64,000 nt of DNA from Imbricaverruca yamaguchii (GCA_034440575.1 JAOTOL010001605.1:1271001-1335000); one strand, 5' to 3'; shown: positions 26,425 to 38,556, numbered from the stretch's first letter. Notes: generated by a model not told the origin, from the sequence alone. Numbers and translations are program-made.

Positions 26425-26720
26425 AGCCGGACATGGATAGCTTCCGGCGACCAGACACTGCGCCAGCTATTGAGGACCGGGCACATCGAGTCCGCCTCAC
26501 CAGCAGCTCTGACTTCGTCGTAAGAGTCATCGACTCGGCCGAGGCGAGCTGTCACACTCCACTGAGAGTCGTTGATTAGTTGCGGAGCGCAGAACCGGAC
26601 ATAGCTTCCGGCGACCGGATACCGCGCAAGCTGTTGAGGACCCGCCACACCGAGCCCATCTTACCAACCCCTTTGGCTTCCTCCTCGTAAGAGTCATTGA
26701 CTCGACTGAGGAGTTATTGA
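26425..26720. repeat. two diverged tandem copies of an about 160-bp segment
   Basis: GCCGGACAT...AGCTTCCGGCGACC...GCGC(C/A)AGCT(A/G)TTGAGGACC at about 26426 recurs at about 26594, and both copies continue to TCGTAAGAGTCAT.GACTCG. Confidence 0.75.
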
Positions 26721-27189
26721 CTCGACCGAGGGGTCAGTGACTCGGTCAAAGATAGTTGTTACTCCTCTGAGGACAGTCGTTAATTAAGGTGGACTCGATT
26801 GGAGACCGTCGTTTGATTGGAGAGCCACTGGAGTTTCAACGCACTGTGTCGTGCCTTGGTGGACCTCACCAAAAATATGTCGCCAGAAAAAAAGGTCGCA
26901 AGGCACTGGTTGGCCCTGCCCCGGCTGCTTGGAAATTCAGGACTGGAAATGTGAACTGGCTTATGGTCTCTGACGTATCTCAGCACTGGCAAAGAGCACA
27001 ACAAAGTTTGATGGTTCAGCAGAGATCAGATATTCACCAGCCTGAGTGCTATTATTTTGAAGACCATAATTCTATATAGTGCACATATGTATGCTGAGTG
27101 GGTATGTGAGTATCGGACCCAACGGAGGAGCAGAAGCATGGACGACGCCGATAGGGGAGACGAGTTGGAGAAGCGTTCCCCATACTACA

Positions 27190-27480
27190 TGAAATTTAGC
27201 ATTACGTCCATGGTATTACACAAAAGGATCGATATAAAATCCTTGCTTTCCCTTTATACAAGACAAAAAATATGGAAGTCTGGAATAAGCCGGCACAACC
27301 TTGCCTCACCGAATTTTGATGGCTTTCACGATAAGACCTATATACTTATGTGCTTGTGGATGTCGGATAGATGCAAATCTAGATACCATTCCTACCATAA
27401 ATATTGATAATTTTGGAGAAAAACCAATGAATTGAGATACTTTCCTGGACACGATGTTGCGGCGCTCTTTTTTTTATAAA
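27190..27480 (+). repeat. 226-bp repeat family, inverted copy
   Basis: ATAAGCCGGCACAACCTTGC, GCTTTCACGATAAGACC and GGATGTCGGATAGATGC are found again in reverse complement at about 28800-28930. The match extends through GAATTGAGATACTTTCC to GCGGCGCTCTTTTT. Confidence 0.85.
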
Positions 27481-28559
27481 GAACTGGTACAGCTGTCCTT
27501 TCCCCTATCCCCACATCCGAAGGTTGTCGGCGATATCTTAATAACTTGGGGAGTCAGACGAATGCCGATGGGCTAACATAAATGAGTACGATTTTCAAAC
27601 ATGCCCCCCCCCCAAAACGTTGCCTGAAGCTGCTCTGAACCGAGATAAATTTCCGAAACTTTCTAAAACTGCTCCAACTTCCCTATTATCACCCGTCAAT
27701 ACCAACAACTTCTCCATTACCACCCGCGCAGCACGGCAGTTAGTCAACACCAGCAAATGCACTTCGGCAGGAAAGATTCTACTTTTTTGTCCACATTGAA
27801 CGCATCTCTAGTAAGCATACCAAGTGCAAACTTTAAAGTTATGCGGCTAATGGCCTCTCAAGTTTGGCTGCAACGCTTGGTGAAGAATGGTGAAACACGT
27901 TCGAAGATATAGAGCGCAGGAACCAGGCATATCACTATGTCAGAAAAGGAGAACATTGTTCGAACGCCAAGCTAAGAAGTCGCTACGGACCAATGTAGAG
28001 TAAAATATTTGGCGATCATCGCAAAAATAATTATAGAAAATCTCGCTAAGTTTTTACACCTACCGCGTATGAGCTCGAGAAAAAGAACTTCAGGAGGCAA
28101 ACCTTGTGCCACCTCCCCTAACAGAGTTAGAATGTCATCAACAAAATTATTTCCAAATAGAGGTACAGCCAAATATTCTGTGCACACGTGGAGTTCGATT
28201 TCACTTTGGAGAGGCTCGAACTCCTAAGTACGAATACGTAGGTCGTGTTTCGTATAGCAATTAAGTTCGCACACACGCATGTTCGGGGGTTATGGCGTTC
28301 AAGGCAGCACTGATGCCTGCACAAATCACGTATACCATCCAGCCTACCTGGGTACCTGCTATCTAGATTTACCGCTTCGAGAAGGAAGATGGTCCGTTTG
28401 GGAATGGACTTCGGTGGTGTTTAATTGCGAGGACAAGCTAGTAAATTGTTGCCTTGGGCGCCACTCATTCCTAAAGACGATATCTTGGGAACGAAATGGA
28501 AATACATCGTCATGTTTTATACTTACACCGCGCTAAAAGTACTCAAAAGTGCCACAGTA

Positions 28560-28995
28560 CCCTCAATTTTGAACCTCCAAAACTACCAATGTTTATGGGA
28601 GGAATGGTATGTAGATTTTACTTCATCCAACATCAATAGGCACCTAAAGGTTTTATCGTTAATGCCATCGAAACTCGTTGAGGCTAGGCTGTACCAGCTT
28701 ATTCCACATTATCCTAGTTTGATAATAAAAAAGAGCGCCGCAACCCTTCCATCGTGCCCAGGGAAAGTATCTCAATTCATTAGTTTTTCTCTCCAAAATT
28801 ATCAATATTTATGGTCGGAATGGTATCTAGATTTACATCTATCCGACATCCACAGGCACATAAGTACATAGGTCTTATCGTGAAAGCCATCAAAATTCGT
28901 TGAGGCAAGGTTGTGCCGGCTTATTCCAGACTTCCATATTGTTTGTTTTGTATTAAAAAGAATGCCGGTACCTTTACATCGTATCCACGGTCGCG
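28560..28995 (-). repeat. 226-bp repeat family, about two tandem copies
   Basis: Two successive units run on this strand. AAAAAGAGCGCCGCAACCC near 28729 and AAAAAGAATGCCGGTACC near 28955 mark equivalent points about 226 bp apart. The first unit is more diverged. The second is close to the inverted copy at 27190-27480. Confidence 0.8.
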
Positions 28996-28999
28996 TCAG

Positions 29000-31035
29000 C
29001 AGCATCGCTGACTAATTATCAGTCGTGAACAAATGACGAAGTCGGCAGCCAACCGCGCACGTGATCGATATTTTTTTCCAACTTTCAGGTATTGCGGTCT
29101 CACAAGCCATTGCCAATGAAAAGAATGCTGCCTTCACCCCAGGAATCCCTAAAGCATTGATATTGTTTGAGCGTAAAGCATTGATCAGCGTAGCGAATTG
29201 TTAGTTTCCAATCCAGTCTTTGCAAACCCAAGTGCCCAAGTACTATGAGTTGGCACGCAAATGATTCCCTAAAAACGGCAGCACAAGCAATGCCTGCTCC
29301 ATCACGAACAAATCAAAGAGATGACTTGAGCACGCCTAATTCGACGCAGGAGGTAGTCATCTGCTCACCATAAATATACACCCGCGGAATCGACGGACCC
29401 AATGACACAGACAAACCTACTTATACTGCACGCTGCACACTTGTGGTAGCTTCGTCGGATGCCAATAATCCGCGATTCGTTCGGGCAGGTCGACAACGGA
29501 TCATCCACGAGGAATTCCAATGAGCCCTTGTGAGCATTCCGCGTCCGATGAGATGACATATTCCGCTCACAATCCAGTTTTCGTTTACTTGCCCACGTAA
29601 ACAGGTTATCTTGCAGCAAACACCATGACATTAATGACAGTTCAGCAGCATGGGGGAAGGAAGGCGCGCGATGTGAAGTAAATAAGTGCATGCAAGCCGG
29701 GCTGATCCTAAATTCAATATCCGAAGTGTGAATGCGACATTTCACGCATGTTGCATAGGCAATTCCCAGCCGCCACCAGGAGTTGCAAGTGGCAAGTTGC
29801 TAAACTGCACGATAAACTCAGCAACTCAGGTCGTTACACGATCAAGACAGCTCCTCAGTGCTGCCGACGGCCTCTCGAATCCAGACGAGCGGGAGAATAC
29901 GGGACAATAGGGGACAATAGGGGCGAGTTCCATAGTGGCACTGGGACGTCCCAGAAACGCACTCGCTCGCCTGGTGAGCAAGTGGACCAAAAGAACACAT
30001 TGGTGTTTTTGAACCAAGTAAGGAACCAAGTTACCCATCTTTAAGATACCGGTATCCGCCCGGTGTCCGCGGTATACCCATCTTTAACTAACCAAGTTAC
30101 CCATCTTTAACATGCGAAACTATCACAAAGCGTGACGTCTAATTACTTTCTGGGTTCTCCTGACCGTACCACAGTAGTGAATGCACCAGATTGCATTATA
30201 AAATGTGCACAATTCTTTTCTCTTTAAAATGAAATATATTTCAAACAATCAACGATCAAATTCGGGCGGTGTTTTCAGCACAAACACAGACAATAAACGT
30301 AATTTCGCCTTTTGGTAGTGGATTTGATACTCGAGGTCTACGAAACTTTTCGCTACCAATATTCGCAACTAGCTGACGCTTCCCGCTGGATCTTTATCAC
30401 ATGCAATAAAGAGCTCATTTGTACAGCAGTCGTCTTTGGAAGCAAATTCAGCATCCCATCATCTGTGGCGACAACCTTACTATATACTTGAATACATGGA
30501 AAAGCGAACGGAGTGGGGAAGTGGGTCATTCTTTATCATTACTTTCAGGTATATGCATCGAATTGTATTAGCTGAACATATATCGAAAGCTTGACGTTTG
30601 AGTTATACATACCTCATCACAGATTCATCCTAGCTTCCCATTTTATTATGAAATCATGAAAGGTTAGCTTAGGTCAATGACACCGGGTAGACATTGTCGA
30701 CCTTTTCTTCAACTTCGGTTTATTATAGGCATCATTCGACGATCAAATCGAAGTCGGCGATGATAATTACATCACTCCGAATTTTGAAGCCATAAATGCC
30801 GTATAAAGTCATCCTAGGTCAGCCTAGGTCAGTCCAGGACGAGCCTGGGAGGGGTCTCGTTTGAGCGTAACAGTGCCTTATTTTGAGTCTGAGAGCCCAA
30901 GGGCTTTCAGCCTGAGCAGACATGGGGTGGAGCCTAAATTGCCCACAGGCACGTCATCGGCCGCTCGCGCACGCGCACGTCAATCTATGCAAATATGGCC
31001 ACTACCGAATTGGCGACTGAAAAGCTTTAATGGGG
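29000..31035. other. intronic sequence, no feature recognised
   Basis: No recognisable coding frame was found. CCCATCTTTAA with ACCAAGTTA is repeated near 30015-30108 as a small local duplication. Confidence 0.5.
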
Positions 31036-31038
31036 CAG

Positions 31039-31080
31039 CCAGCCGATATCACCAAACGGTGGCAGGCTGGCAAAACTCAC
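31039..31080 (+). repeat. 42-bp dispersed repeat with hairpin, copy 1
   Basis: CCAGCCGATATCACC...GGTGGCAGGCTGG followed by CAAAACTCAC is repeated at 36582-36623 with one mismatch. The outer bases form an imperfect stem. Both copies run into an AC-rich stretch. Confidence 0.8.
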
Positions 31081-31777
31081 ACACACACACACTGAAAAGC
31101 TTGTAATTTTTATAGGATGGAACCGCAAAACCTGGAAGTGAATTCAACTGAGTCCCATGGCCCGCCTCTTACCCTCGGTCGTGCAAAGTCCCCAATGACA
31201 CTTTATCCACCACGGAAATTACGACACATTACCTACTATTATTACATTGCTACATCACACATTGCTACTTTACTAAATGTGGTAATGTAATTATGTAGTA
31301 ATGTATGCATTACTGATATATACATCACTACATAGTTACCAACTTCATATTGACGATTGTATGGCGTGTCTGGGAACCTTTGACTATTTTTGTATTCTAA
31401 TCACACATATTCTTGACATGTTGGACATTCAATACAATCCCAGCGTTCACTTTAACGCTTTGTTAATCCCTGGGGTATTTTCGACATCGTTCAGTGCGTG
31501 CGATCGAGGATGCAGGAGCAAGCCGTCTCCGCATAATTCTGCCGGCGACAACGACTCTTTCCCTTACCCCGGCAACAACCTGACGAGCCGCTCCTGCACA
31601 TGGAGCACAACAGAACGGATGAAGACTCCGAGCTGCGACTCGCTGCCTGGCGGGTTGCCGCAGATACCGCTGTGGGCATGGTGTCAGAGTGGTCGCAGCC
31701 GGGTTTCCGGAAGCACCGCTGCGACGTGTGGCATCAGAACAATATCGTTGTTATCACATAATAAAAGGCGTACTTAC

Positions 31778-32790
31778 TGTAATCCGTTGACGAAGAACTT
31801 CTCGGTTATGTAGTCCCGGCAGTTTGAATTCTCAAACGCCAGGTAGAACTTATAGTCGCCATTGAGTTTTTCGAAACACCTCCTGGCCATACTGCGCGGG
31901 CACTTCTTCGTGCCGCAACTGCCGTAAATGTCCACGTCTATGTACTTGGCCAACGCTTTGGCATACTGCAGCCGCTTATTGGAAGCGCCGCAGTTCGACA
32001 CAAACCACGCCACCTTGCGCGTCTTGTTGGCCGCGTAGTTGATCGGCTGCGGCCGGAAGCGCACGTCCGGCTGATAGTACACCCACTTCTCGTAGGGCGC
32101 CACAATGTCACTGTCGTGCCGGTAGGTGGCCGTCCAGTTGAACTTGGCCTCGCTCTTGAAGGTGACCGTGTGCAGCGGACACTCGAGCAGGTACATGATC
32201 CACAGCTGGCCGGGGTTGCGCCGCACGCGCGGCCCGTTGAAGCGGTCCTTGAAGAGCACCGCGTCGGCCGACTCCAGCTGGCTGCGCGACGTGGTCAGCT
32301 CGCACGCGCTGACCGGGCAGCCGCTGCGCAGGAACTCCTCGCGGCCGGTGCGCAGCCGCGCGCCGAACCCCTCGTACAGCAGGATCTTCTTGAGCGGGCC
32401 GGCCGGCGGCGGCACGCTGAAGCGCAGCTGGCTGACGATCCGGTCGTCGGCGGCCTCGTCCGGCCACAGCGGCAGCGAGGCGGGCCGGCGCGCGTCGGCG
32501 GCCGGCGTCGGCCGCGCGCGGCCGCCGCGGAAGAACCAGTCGCGGCTGCGTGTCGACGTGGGCCGCGCCGTCGCCGCCGGCGTCGTCGGCACACTGGCCA
32601 CGTGCCGGTGTCGGTGCCGGTCGGCGGGGGGCTCCAGCTCGGCGGCGCGGCCGCTGGAGCCGTTGCGGCCGGCCAGCGCCACCGACCAGGCCGGCACCAG
32701 GTCGCGCGTCTGGAAGTTGACGAAGAAGAGCGCGCAGGAGGCGGCGAAGCCGACGTAGAGGAGGGCCCGCCGCACCGACAGTCGCGGCAT
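31778..32790 (-). CDS. FucTC: alpha-(1,3)-fucosyltransferase (GT10, C-like), coding exon 1
   Basis: This exon encodes residues 1-337 and two bases of codon 338 of a type II Golgi enzyme that transfers fucose from GDP-fucose to N-acetylglucosamine of glycans. Residues 1-8 are a short basic cytosolic tail, about 9-26 a hydrophobic membrane anchor, and about 27-130 a Pro/Arg/Ala-rich stem. The catalytic domain shows LLECPLH (201-207), FNWTATYRHDSDI (217-229), VAWFVSNC (260-267), VDIYG (286-290), and the GDP-fucose-binding block YKFYLAFENS...DYITEKFF (313-333). Possible N-glycosylation sites are N43, N218 and N255. The start ATG has an in-frame stop 21 bases upstream, which fixes the upstream limit of this frame. 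The exon ends at the donor CA|GTAAGT, and reading on meets a stop at once, so splicing is required. The family call is firm; the C subtype rests on remembered resemblance to arthropod homologues. Confidence 0.95.
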
Positions 32791-32825
32791 GGTGCGCCGC
32801 CGGCCGTCTCAGGCCGCCTTCAGTC

Positions 32826-33510
32826 GACCATGCGGACTCGCTGCAACACAGACCGAGGGAGTCTTAGACAGAGGGTCAACCATGCGGACTCGCTGCAACA
32901 CAGACCGAGGGAGTCTTAGATAGAGGGTCAACCATGCAGCCTCGCTGCAACACAGACCTAGGGCGTCTTAGACAGAGGGTCAACCATGCAGCCTCGCTGC
33001 AACACAGACCTAGGGCGTCTTAGACAGAGGGTCAACCATGCGGACTCGCTGCAACACAGACCTAGGGCGTCTTAGACAGAGGGTCAACCATGCAGCCTCG
33101 CTGCAACACAGACCGAGGGAGTCTTAGACAGAGGGTCAACCATGCAGCCTCGCTGCAACACAGACCGAGGGAGTCTTAGACAGAGGGTCAACCATGCGGA
33201 CTCGCTGCAACACACCTAGGGCGTCTTAGAGAGGGTCAACCAGCGACCGCTGCAACACAACCAGGGGTCTTGACAGAGGGTCAACCATGCGGACTCGCTG
33301 CAACACAGACCGAGGGAGTCTTAGACGAGGGTCAACCATGCAGCCTCGCTGCAACACGACCTGGGGTCTTAGACGAGGGTACATGCAGCCTCTGCAACAC
33401 AGACCGAGGGGTTTGGAGGGTCAACCATGCGGACTCGCTGCAACACATACCTAGGGAGTCTTAGACAGAGGATCAACCATGCAGCCTCGCTGCAACACAG
33501 ACCTAGAGCG
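32826..33510. repeat. 52-bp minisatellite upstream of the fucosyltransferase start
   Basis: Units of 52 bp carry CTCGCTGCAACACAGACC, GTCTTAGACAGAGGGTC and CCATGCGGA or CCATGCAGC; equivalent points lie at 32828, 32880 and 32932. The array starts about 35 bp upstream of the start codon, so it sits in the 5' UTR, promoter or upstream intron. Copies at 33205-33420 have many scattered single-base losses. Confidence 0.95.
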
Positions 33511-33845
33511 TCTTAGACGGCAAGACTGGGTCGATCACTTGGAGCAAATCTACCACCCAGGACTTATATATAACCCATGGGTGGTAGTCTCGCCGTCTAA
33601 TACGCCCTATAGGGCGTCCCTATAGGCCCTATAGGTTTAGACGGCAAGACTGGGGCGATCACCCAAACCCCCCCAAAAAAAAAAAAAGGGGGGGTTTTTT
33701 AAGGAAGGGGGTATTAAAAATTTTAAGTCAGAGTTGCAATCTACCACCCAGGACTTATATATAAGCCATGGGGGTGTCTCCTTATAGGCCCTATAGGGCG
33801 CCTTAGACGGCGAGACTGGGGATGAGGCCGCTGAACTGCACCACG
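33511..33845. repeat. two-copy local repeat with poor-quality centre
   Basis: GACGGCAAGACTGGG and CTACCACCCAGGACTTATAT occur in both halves, each near CCCTATAGGGCG palindromes. CTACCACCCA...TGGGTGGTAG forms a hairpin at about 33551-33588. The C/A/G/T homopolymer blocks at 33666-33722 look like assembly error. Confidence 0.7.
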
Positions 33846-35380
33846 TGGGCGCGATGAAGCAGATGGAGCAATACAGAGGAGAGGGGGCCATGGCTAGCTG
33901 ATATGATATCTCAGCAGGAGACGTTTATCAGCAGCGTGGGTGGACACAGCCTGCCAATTTGAACTGGCGAAAGCAAACACGGAGTGCAAAATCCTAAGTA
34001 CCATTGGGCGTTGGAAACCTCGCCATGAAAGTTTTACAGGTTCAATACACCGTGCCGCTTAATTTTTAAAATGAACAAAATCATGACGCCGTCCTACGTG
34101 AAAGAAAAATAATGATGCCAGAATTACATGTCAGTTTTGAGAAAAAAAGAGAACAATTGCTTCCCCACACAGCGATCACATCTCCAGTAAATAACACTGC
34201 TCACGATGACTGGTTGGCTACTGGGGTTGGCTTCAAGGCTGTGGCCAGTCCACCGACATGGGTTAAACAAAACCGTTAAACAAAATCATCAACAGCATGC
34301 AATGTGCATGACGTACGCCACATGTATAATGCAATCATGAATCGCAAGATGAATAGAGCACAGCCACCTATGTAAATTCTGGACCCGGTTTCCGGCCGGC
34401 AGCCTCCACCCGCCGACCGGCACCGGTCTGTCCCGCTGACACAGCGGTTGGCGGGGTACGGCCTTTGTTGTAGCCCGACGACGCTGGGGTCAGCGCGGCG
34501 CCGGGGGACACGTCGGGAGCTCTGGGTTCACCGCGTGGGTCGAGACGTGAGGTCGCGGCTCTGTTGATGGGCGTTGGCGCGGCTGGCTAACCGGGTCGAG
34601 AGGGACTTTGGATCGCGTACGTTGGAGACCCACGATCAGGGTTGGGGATCTATGTTGGATAATTATGGATCAGGAGAGCGTAATGTTTAGCCATACAATT
34701 TTGTGAGGATAACTTTATTCTTCGATGTGATACCAGATATTCCATTTGGTACTGTCCAATAGATTTTAAACATTTGTATCGAAGAGTAATATGCTTGCAA
34801 TCACTGTCAAACAATACTTTCTTTCCGGCGAGAAATGGGTGAAGATGATTTTCCGGATTGGATACAAAATGTTCTAGATGGCAGAGATACAGAGCTTGGA
34901 TTTTGTGTCTCCAATTCTCCACGCAACTGCGTCTAAGTGGCAGCCGTTGGAACTGTCGTCGTCGGGCACCAAACCATCGACGCTTCGCTCGTTTCAAAGC
35001 CAACGTATGGCTCCGGCTGTTCCATTTTCCGACAGATTATCGTGAGCGAGGCCTGGGCCTGGACGCACCACGAGCCCGGATAATTTCCCCACCGATGCGC
35101 CGAAGTTAGCTTCTCGCGGCAGCCGTCGCATCAGACTGAGTGGCCAAATCATAGCTGTGCGTGTGTTCGAACGTGCCGACCGCCGTCAGTCGCACCGCAG
35201 CTGCCGGCACGGCCCGCGGGGCTGCTGAGCCGGCGTCCATCTGCTGACCGCCGGCCGTGCCTTCCGCCGGATGCGACGGGTCACGGGCTACGGCCGCCGG
35301 CCAGTGCGGGGCGAGAACAGCGACCCTGGCGGCCAGGGGTCGCTGAAGAGGTGTCGACGGTGGTGACTGTCGCGCTGCTC
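33846..35380. other. upstream flank of the fucosyltransferase gene, CpG-rich patches
   Basis: CpG-rich segments at about 34380-34620 and 35105-35350 could hold an upstream non-coding exon or the promoter of the minus-strand gene. No transcription start or splice pair could be assigned. Confidence 0.35.
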
Positions 35381-35384
35381 TGAG

Positions 35385-35605
35385 TAGCCGGTTTGAGCTT
35401 ACACCGGCCGCCGAGCACAAGCCGGTTTGAACTTACACCGGCCGCCGAGCACAAGCCAATTTGAACTTACACCGGCCGCCGAGCACAAGCCAGTTTGAAC
35501 TTACACCGGCCGCCGAGCACAAGCCAGTTTGAACTTACACCGGCCGCCGAGCACAAGCCAGTTTGAACTTACGCCGGCCGCCGAGCACAAGTCCGGCTGA
35601 ACGCG
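35385..35605. repeat. 34-bp tandem repeat, about 6 copies
   Basis: AGTTTGAACTTACACCGGCC followed by GCCGAGCACAAGCC recurs every 34 bp. Confidence 0.93.
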
Positions 35606-35730
35606 CGCTACCGTTTGAAAGTCCAGCTAATGGAAGGCAGCCGGCAGCAGTCCACCCGAACCGAATTCCGCCGTCTGGGCGAGGTTTGCCTATACTATAT
35701 CACTTAAGTCACTGAGGTCCCGTGTCCCGT

Positions 35731-35818
35731 GAAGCGATTCCGGCGATGGCATGATGGAGTTCCGCTTCAGATAGCGATCTGAAGCAGAACTCTATCATGC
35801 CATCGCCGGGACTGCTTC
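35731..35818. repeat. hairpin with 42-bp arms
   Basis: The arms at 35731-35772 and 35777-35818 are reverse complements with about six mismatches and a 4-base loop (AGCG). They share CGGCGATGGCATGAT and CTTCAGAT. Confidence 0.9.
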
Positions 35819-36072
35819 GATCCAGCATTTATGTTCATGGATGTCACATCTCTGCTGGCATTACTCAGACTTTACGAGTATGCATACATAAAGATGGCCA
35901 TTAGCTTCGCCACATGATCTGCCATATCACCTACCGCTATGAGTGTGCTGCAGGGTTCCGAAAGGCTGTTGCCGGGCAATTGAGCACAAGTAGTGAGGGT
36001 CACGATCGCTCACCGTGACCATTAAAACCGACGATTAACCACCTGAAGACTCCGTAAATTATGACACTGATT

Positions 36073-36104
36073 CGATGTGGTCGTCCGCTCAGACGACCAC
36101 ATCG
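36073..36104. repeat. hairpin with 13-bp perfect arms
   Basis: CGATGTGGTCGTC and GACGACCACATCG are separated by 6 bases. Confidence 0.9.
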
Positions 36105-36318
36105 AGAACCAAAATAAATGTTTAATCCTGCAGCCGAGTGTGAGCCGGTGTGCATAGTTGAGTGGCCAGATCTTCTTGCTGGCAGTCTTAAGAGGCTCAT
36201 TCTCGTTCTGTTCGCCTTCGGCCAGCTCTGGTGAAGCAGAGCTTGGTCGATGCTAGGCTGACCGAGTGCTCATTTGCTAATTACTTAGGCATGATCAGGA
36301 ACAAAAGTGAAGTCTTCC

Positions 36319-36371
36319 TCGGGCATGGTCTCTGCGGCCCTAGGGACTGGGGCCGCAGAGACCATGCCCGA
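36319..36371. repeat. hairpin with 22-bp perfect arms
   Basis: The arm at 36319-36340 (TCGGGCATGGTCTCTGCGG plus CCC) is exactly complementary to 36350-36371, with a 9-base loop. Confidence 0.93.
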
Positions 36372-36581
36372 TGAACCCACGACAAGGCTTTGGCCGGGCG
36401 GTACTGCCGTCCACCTTGCTAACAATTTCGCGCAAATTAAGCCTATTTATGCGAAACTGACAACTTAACTAGCGTGGTGGTCGCTTGTTGTCGAGCTCGT
36501 ATAATCAACGTATTCCGGCGTGGAGCCTGCGCAAACGTTGGTGACGTCACATCCTGGCATGCGAACATCCGCAGTCATCAA

Positions 36582-36623
36582 CCAGCCGATATCACCACAC
36601 GGTGGCAGGCTGGCAAAACTCAC
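36582..36623 (+). repeat. 42-bp dispersed repeat with hairpin, copy 2
   Basis: This matches 31039-31080 with a single mismatch and is again followed by an AC-rich run. Confidence 0.8.
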
Positions 36624-37140
36624 TCACGCACACACATGCCGCCATCTTGCTGTCGGCGCCGCGGGCGTATCTGCCACGCGCTCCGACGAGGGGAAAGGTC
36701 AGTCGGTGGCTCAGACTTGACCGCCACGTGCCCTTATTTCTCTTTCGAATGCGATTTTGCGCGGCGTATCTCAGCCATCAGAGTACAAGCTAGGCAGCTC
36801 CTTCTCGCAGACAGCACTTCGCTGTTCCTCTATTATCATTGATCGTGCTCGGCGCCGTGTATCGACAAGCCTTCATTCTGTCTACGTCCGCTTTACTGCC
36901 ACTGTGCTTCAGCTGTCCGACGCCCATTTGACAGACATTGATAAAGTCAGCACGGGCTCAATTTGGGGGCTGGGGTGGGGTGGTCTAATCGATGACCTCG
37001 CCCACGGCTTAGCGACAAATTGTCCGGAAACATAACTGTCGATAATCACGCTCTATTGCCACAGCTTTCAGGTGAGCAAAACGGCGGCGAATTGCCACAC
37101 GTCGAGATTTCCAACAGTTCACGCTGTTAGCTAACGACCC

Positions 37141-37200
37141 GTGCAGTGGCGGATCAAGCAGGACTTCACGGGGGGTGGCTCCCGGACTTAGTGCCTCTCT
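37141..37200 (+). mobile_element. possible MITE end of the CAGNGGCGGATC type
   Basis: GCAGTGGCGGATCAAGCAGG followed by GGGGGGTGGCTCCC resembles the left end of the element at 49205. The right end was not found. Confidence 0.4.
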
Positions 37201-37609
37201 CATAATTTTTGTTGTTGACCGGGGTGGAGTGGGACATAGCTGGTGTTGGTCTTCGTTGGTTTCGTGGCATTGAAATATTTTCCCCGGGGGCCCCGACAAG
37301 TGAGAGGGCCCACGAACAAACGGAGTGGGCTCCTGGGTATCCAGAGGCCTACGTCACTCAAAATTGGCCACGTTTACCAGGGGATTTCTTAAAATGTATG
37401 TGCCCCTTACGAACCTCCTGTGTGCGCCCTGGGCCTAGGAACCCTTCATGTCGGTTCGGAGTCCTTTCCGGCTGGTACGGGTTATGTCCGTCGGCTCACG
37501 GGACCCTCTTTATTGGTGGGGCTTCCTCCGTCGGCCCAGAGGTTCTTCATGTAGGTCTGAACCGGCACCCTCGGCGTCTGCCCGCGGAAACTGTCCGTCA
37601 ACTCGAGGG

Positions 37610-37735
37610 CTCTCTTCGTGGCCCGGGGCCATTTTCATCAGCCCCCTTCGTCGGTCCAGCGACCCTTCACGTCGGCCCATAGGCCCTTCACGTCGGCCCA
37701 TGGGCCCTTCAAGTCGGCCCTGGAGCTCTGGGTGG
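37610..37735. repeat. about 24-bp degenerate tandem repeat
   Basis: CCCTTCACGTCGGCCCATAGG and near variants recur about four times. Looser copies extend left to about 37440. Confidence 0.65.
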
Positions 37736-38076
37736 TCGCTCTGAGGTCCCCTGGCGCGCAGAATGTCCTGTGTGCTTCGTCACGACCTACGCTGAAACAC
37801 TTCTTCCGCAATCCGATTGGTCCCTTCGTGGCCCAAGGTGGACGGTGGGGTAGCGTGGCTCCACTCTCCCGGGACCCGCCACTAGGCCCGTGCGTATCCA
37901 CAGTTCGTGCCACAGACAAAAGGACTGTTCACATCTAGGCGTGACCTCGACGCACTGTCGGAATCGGCGCAACGCTAGCGGACAGTTAGCATGGGGCCCA
38001 ATGGGTATGCCGATTCCGCTATTGCGCCGGTCTTGCGTCAACTGTCTGCCGAGTCCTACAAAACGCTGGCGATTTC

Positions 38077-38119
38077 CGAGCGGACAAAGTTGAGTTTTCT
38101 CAACTTTTTCCGCTCGGCG
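38077..38119. repeat. hairpin with about 19-bp arms
   Basis: CCGAGCGGACAAAGTTGAG pairs with CTCAACTTTTTCCGCTCGG with one mismatch. Outer TTGCGTCAA and TTGACGCAA (near 38034 and 38132) pair again, so the whole about 130-bp segment can fold. Confidence 0.85.
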
Positions 38120-38556
38120 CACCAGCGGCCTTGACGCAAGGTCGACAGACTGCTCGATATAAACTGCGGTCGCCATATTTGCTGATCTTCGGCGGATTGG
38201 GGCCACATCGGCTGCGGTTTTTCAGCTTGCAAGCTGCAACACGTCTTAACTTGTGCGTCAGGTTTAGTCTATTACGCCTAGTCCGTCACTGCGCTGGCTT
38301 TTTTGCGTCGTGACTACGCCAGGTGTGAACAGTCCTAAGGTCTCCCCGGCACTTCTACAGCCATCAGCCGTGCAGCACGCGTACGTCGAATCCTCCGCCG
38401 GACTTGGTCTGTCGTGGGTCGTGACGACCGCACCCTCCCTCACGGCACGCGACGACACCGACACGCTGCATTACACACGCAGATGGCGGGGCGACGCTGA
38501 CGACTCTCGGGTCTAATACAACGTAGAATGGCTCTTAAGTGCTCATGGCTTTTAGA

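Noticed and set aside
32116..32919. 267-residue plus-strand frame opposite exon 1
   Set aside because: It is the shadow of the GC-rich fucosyltransferase exon on the other strand, and its sequence has no conserved family features.
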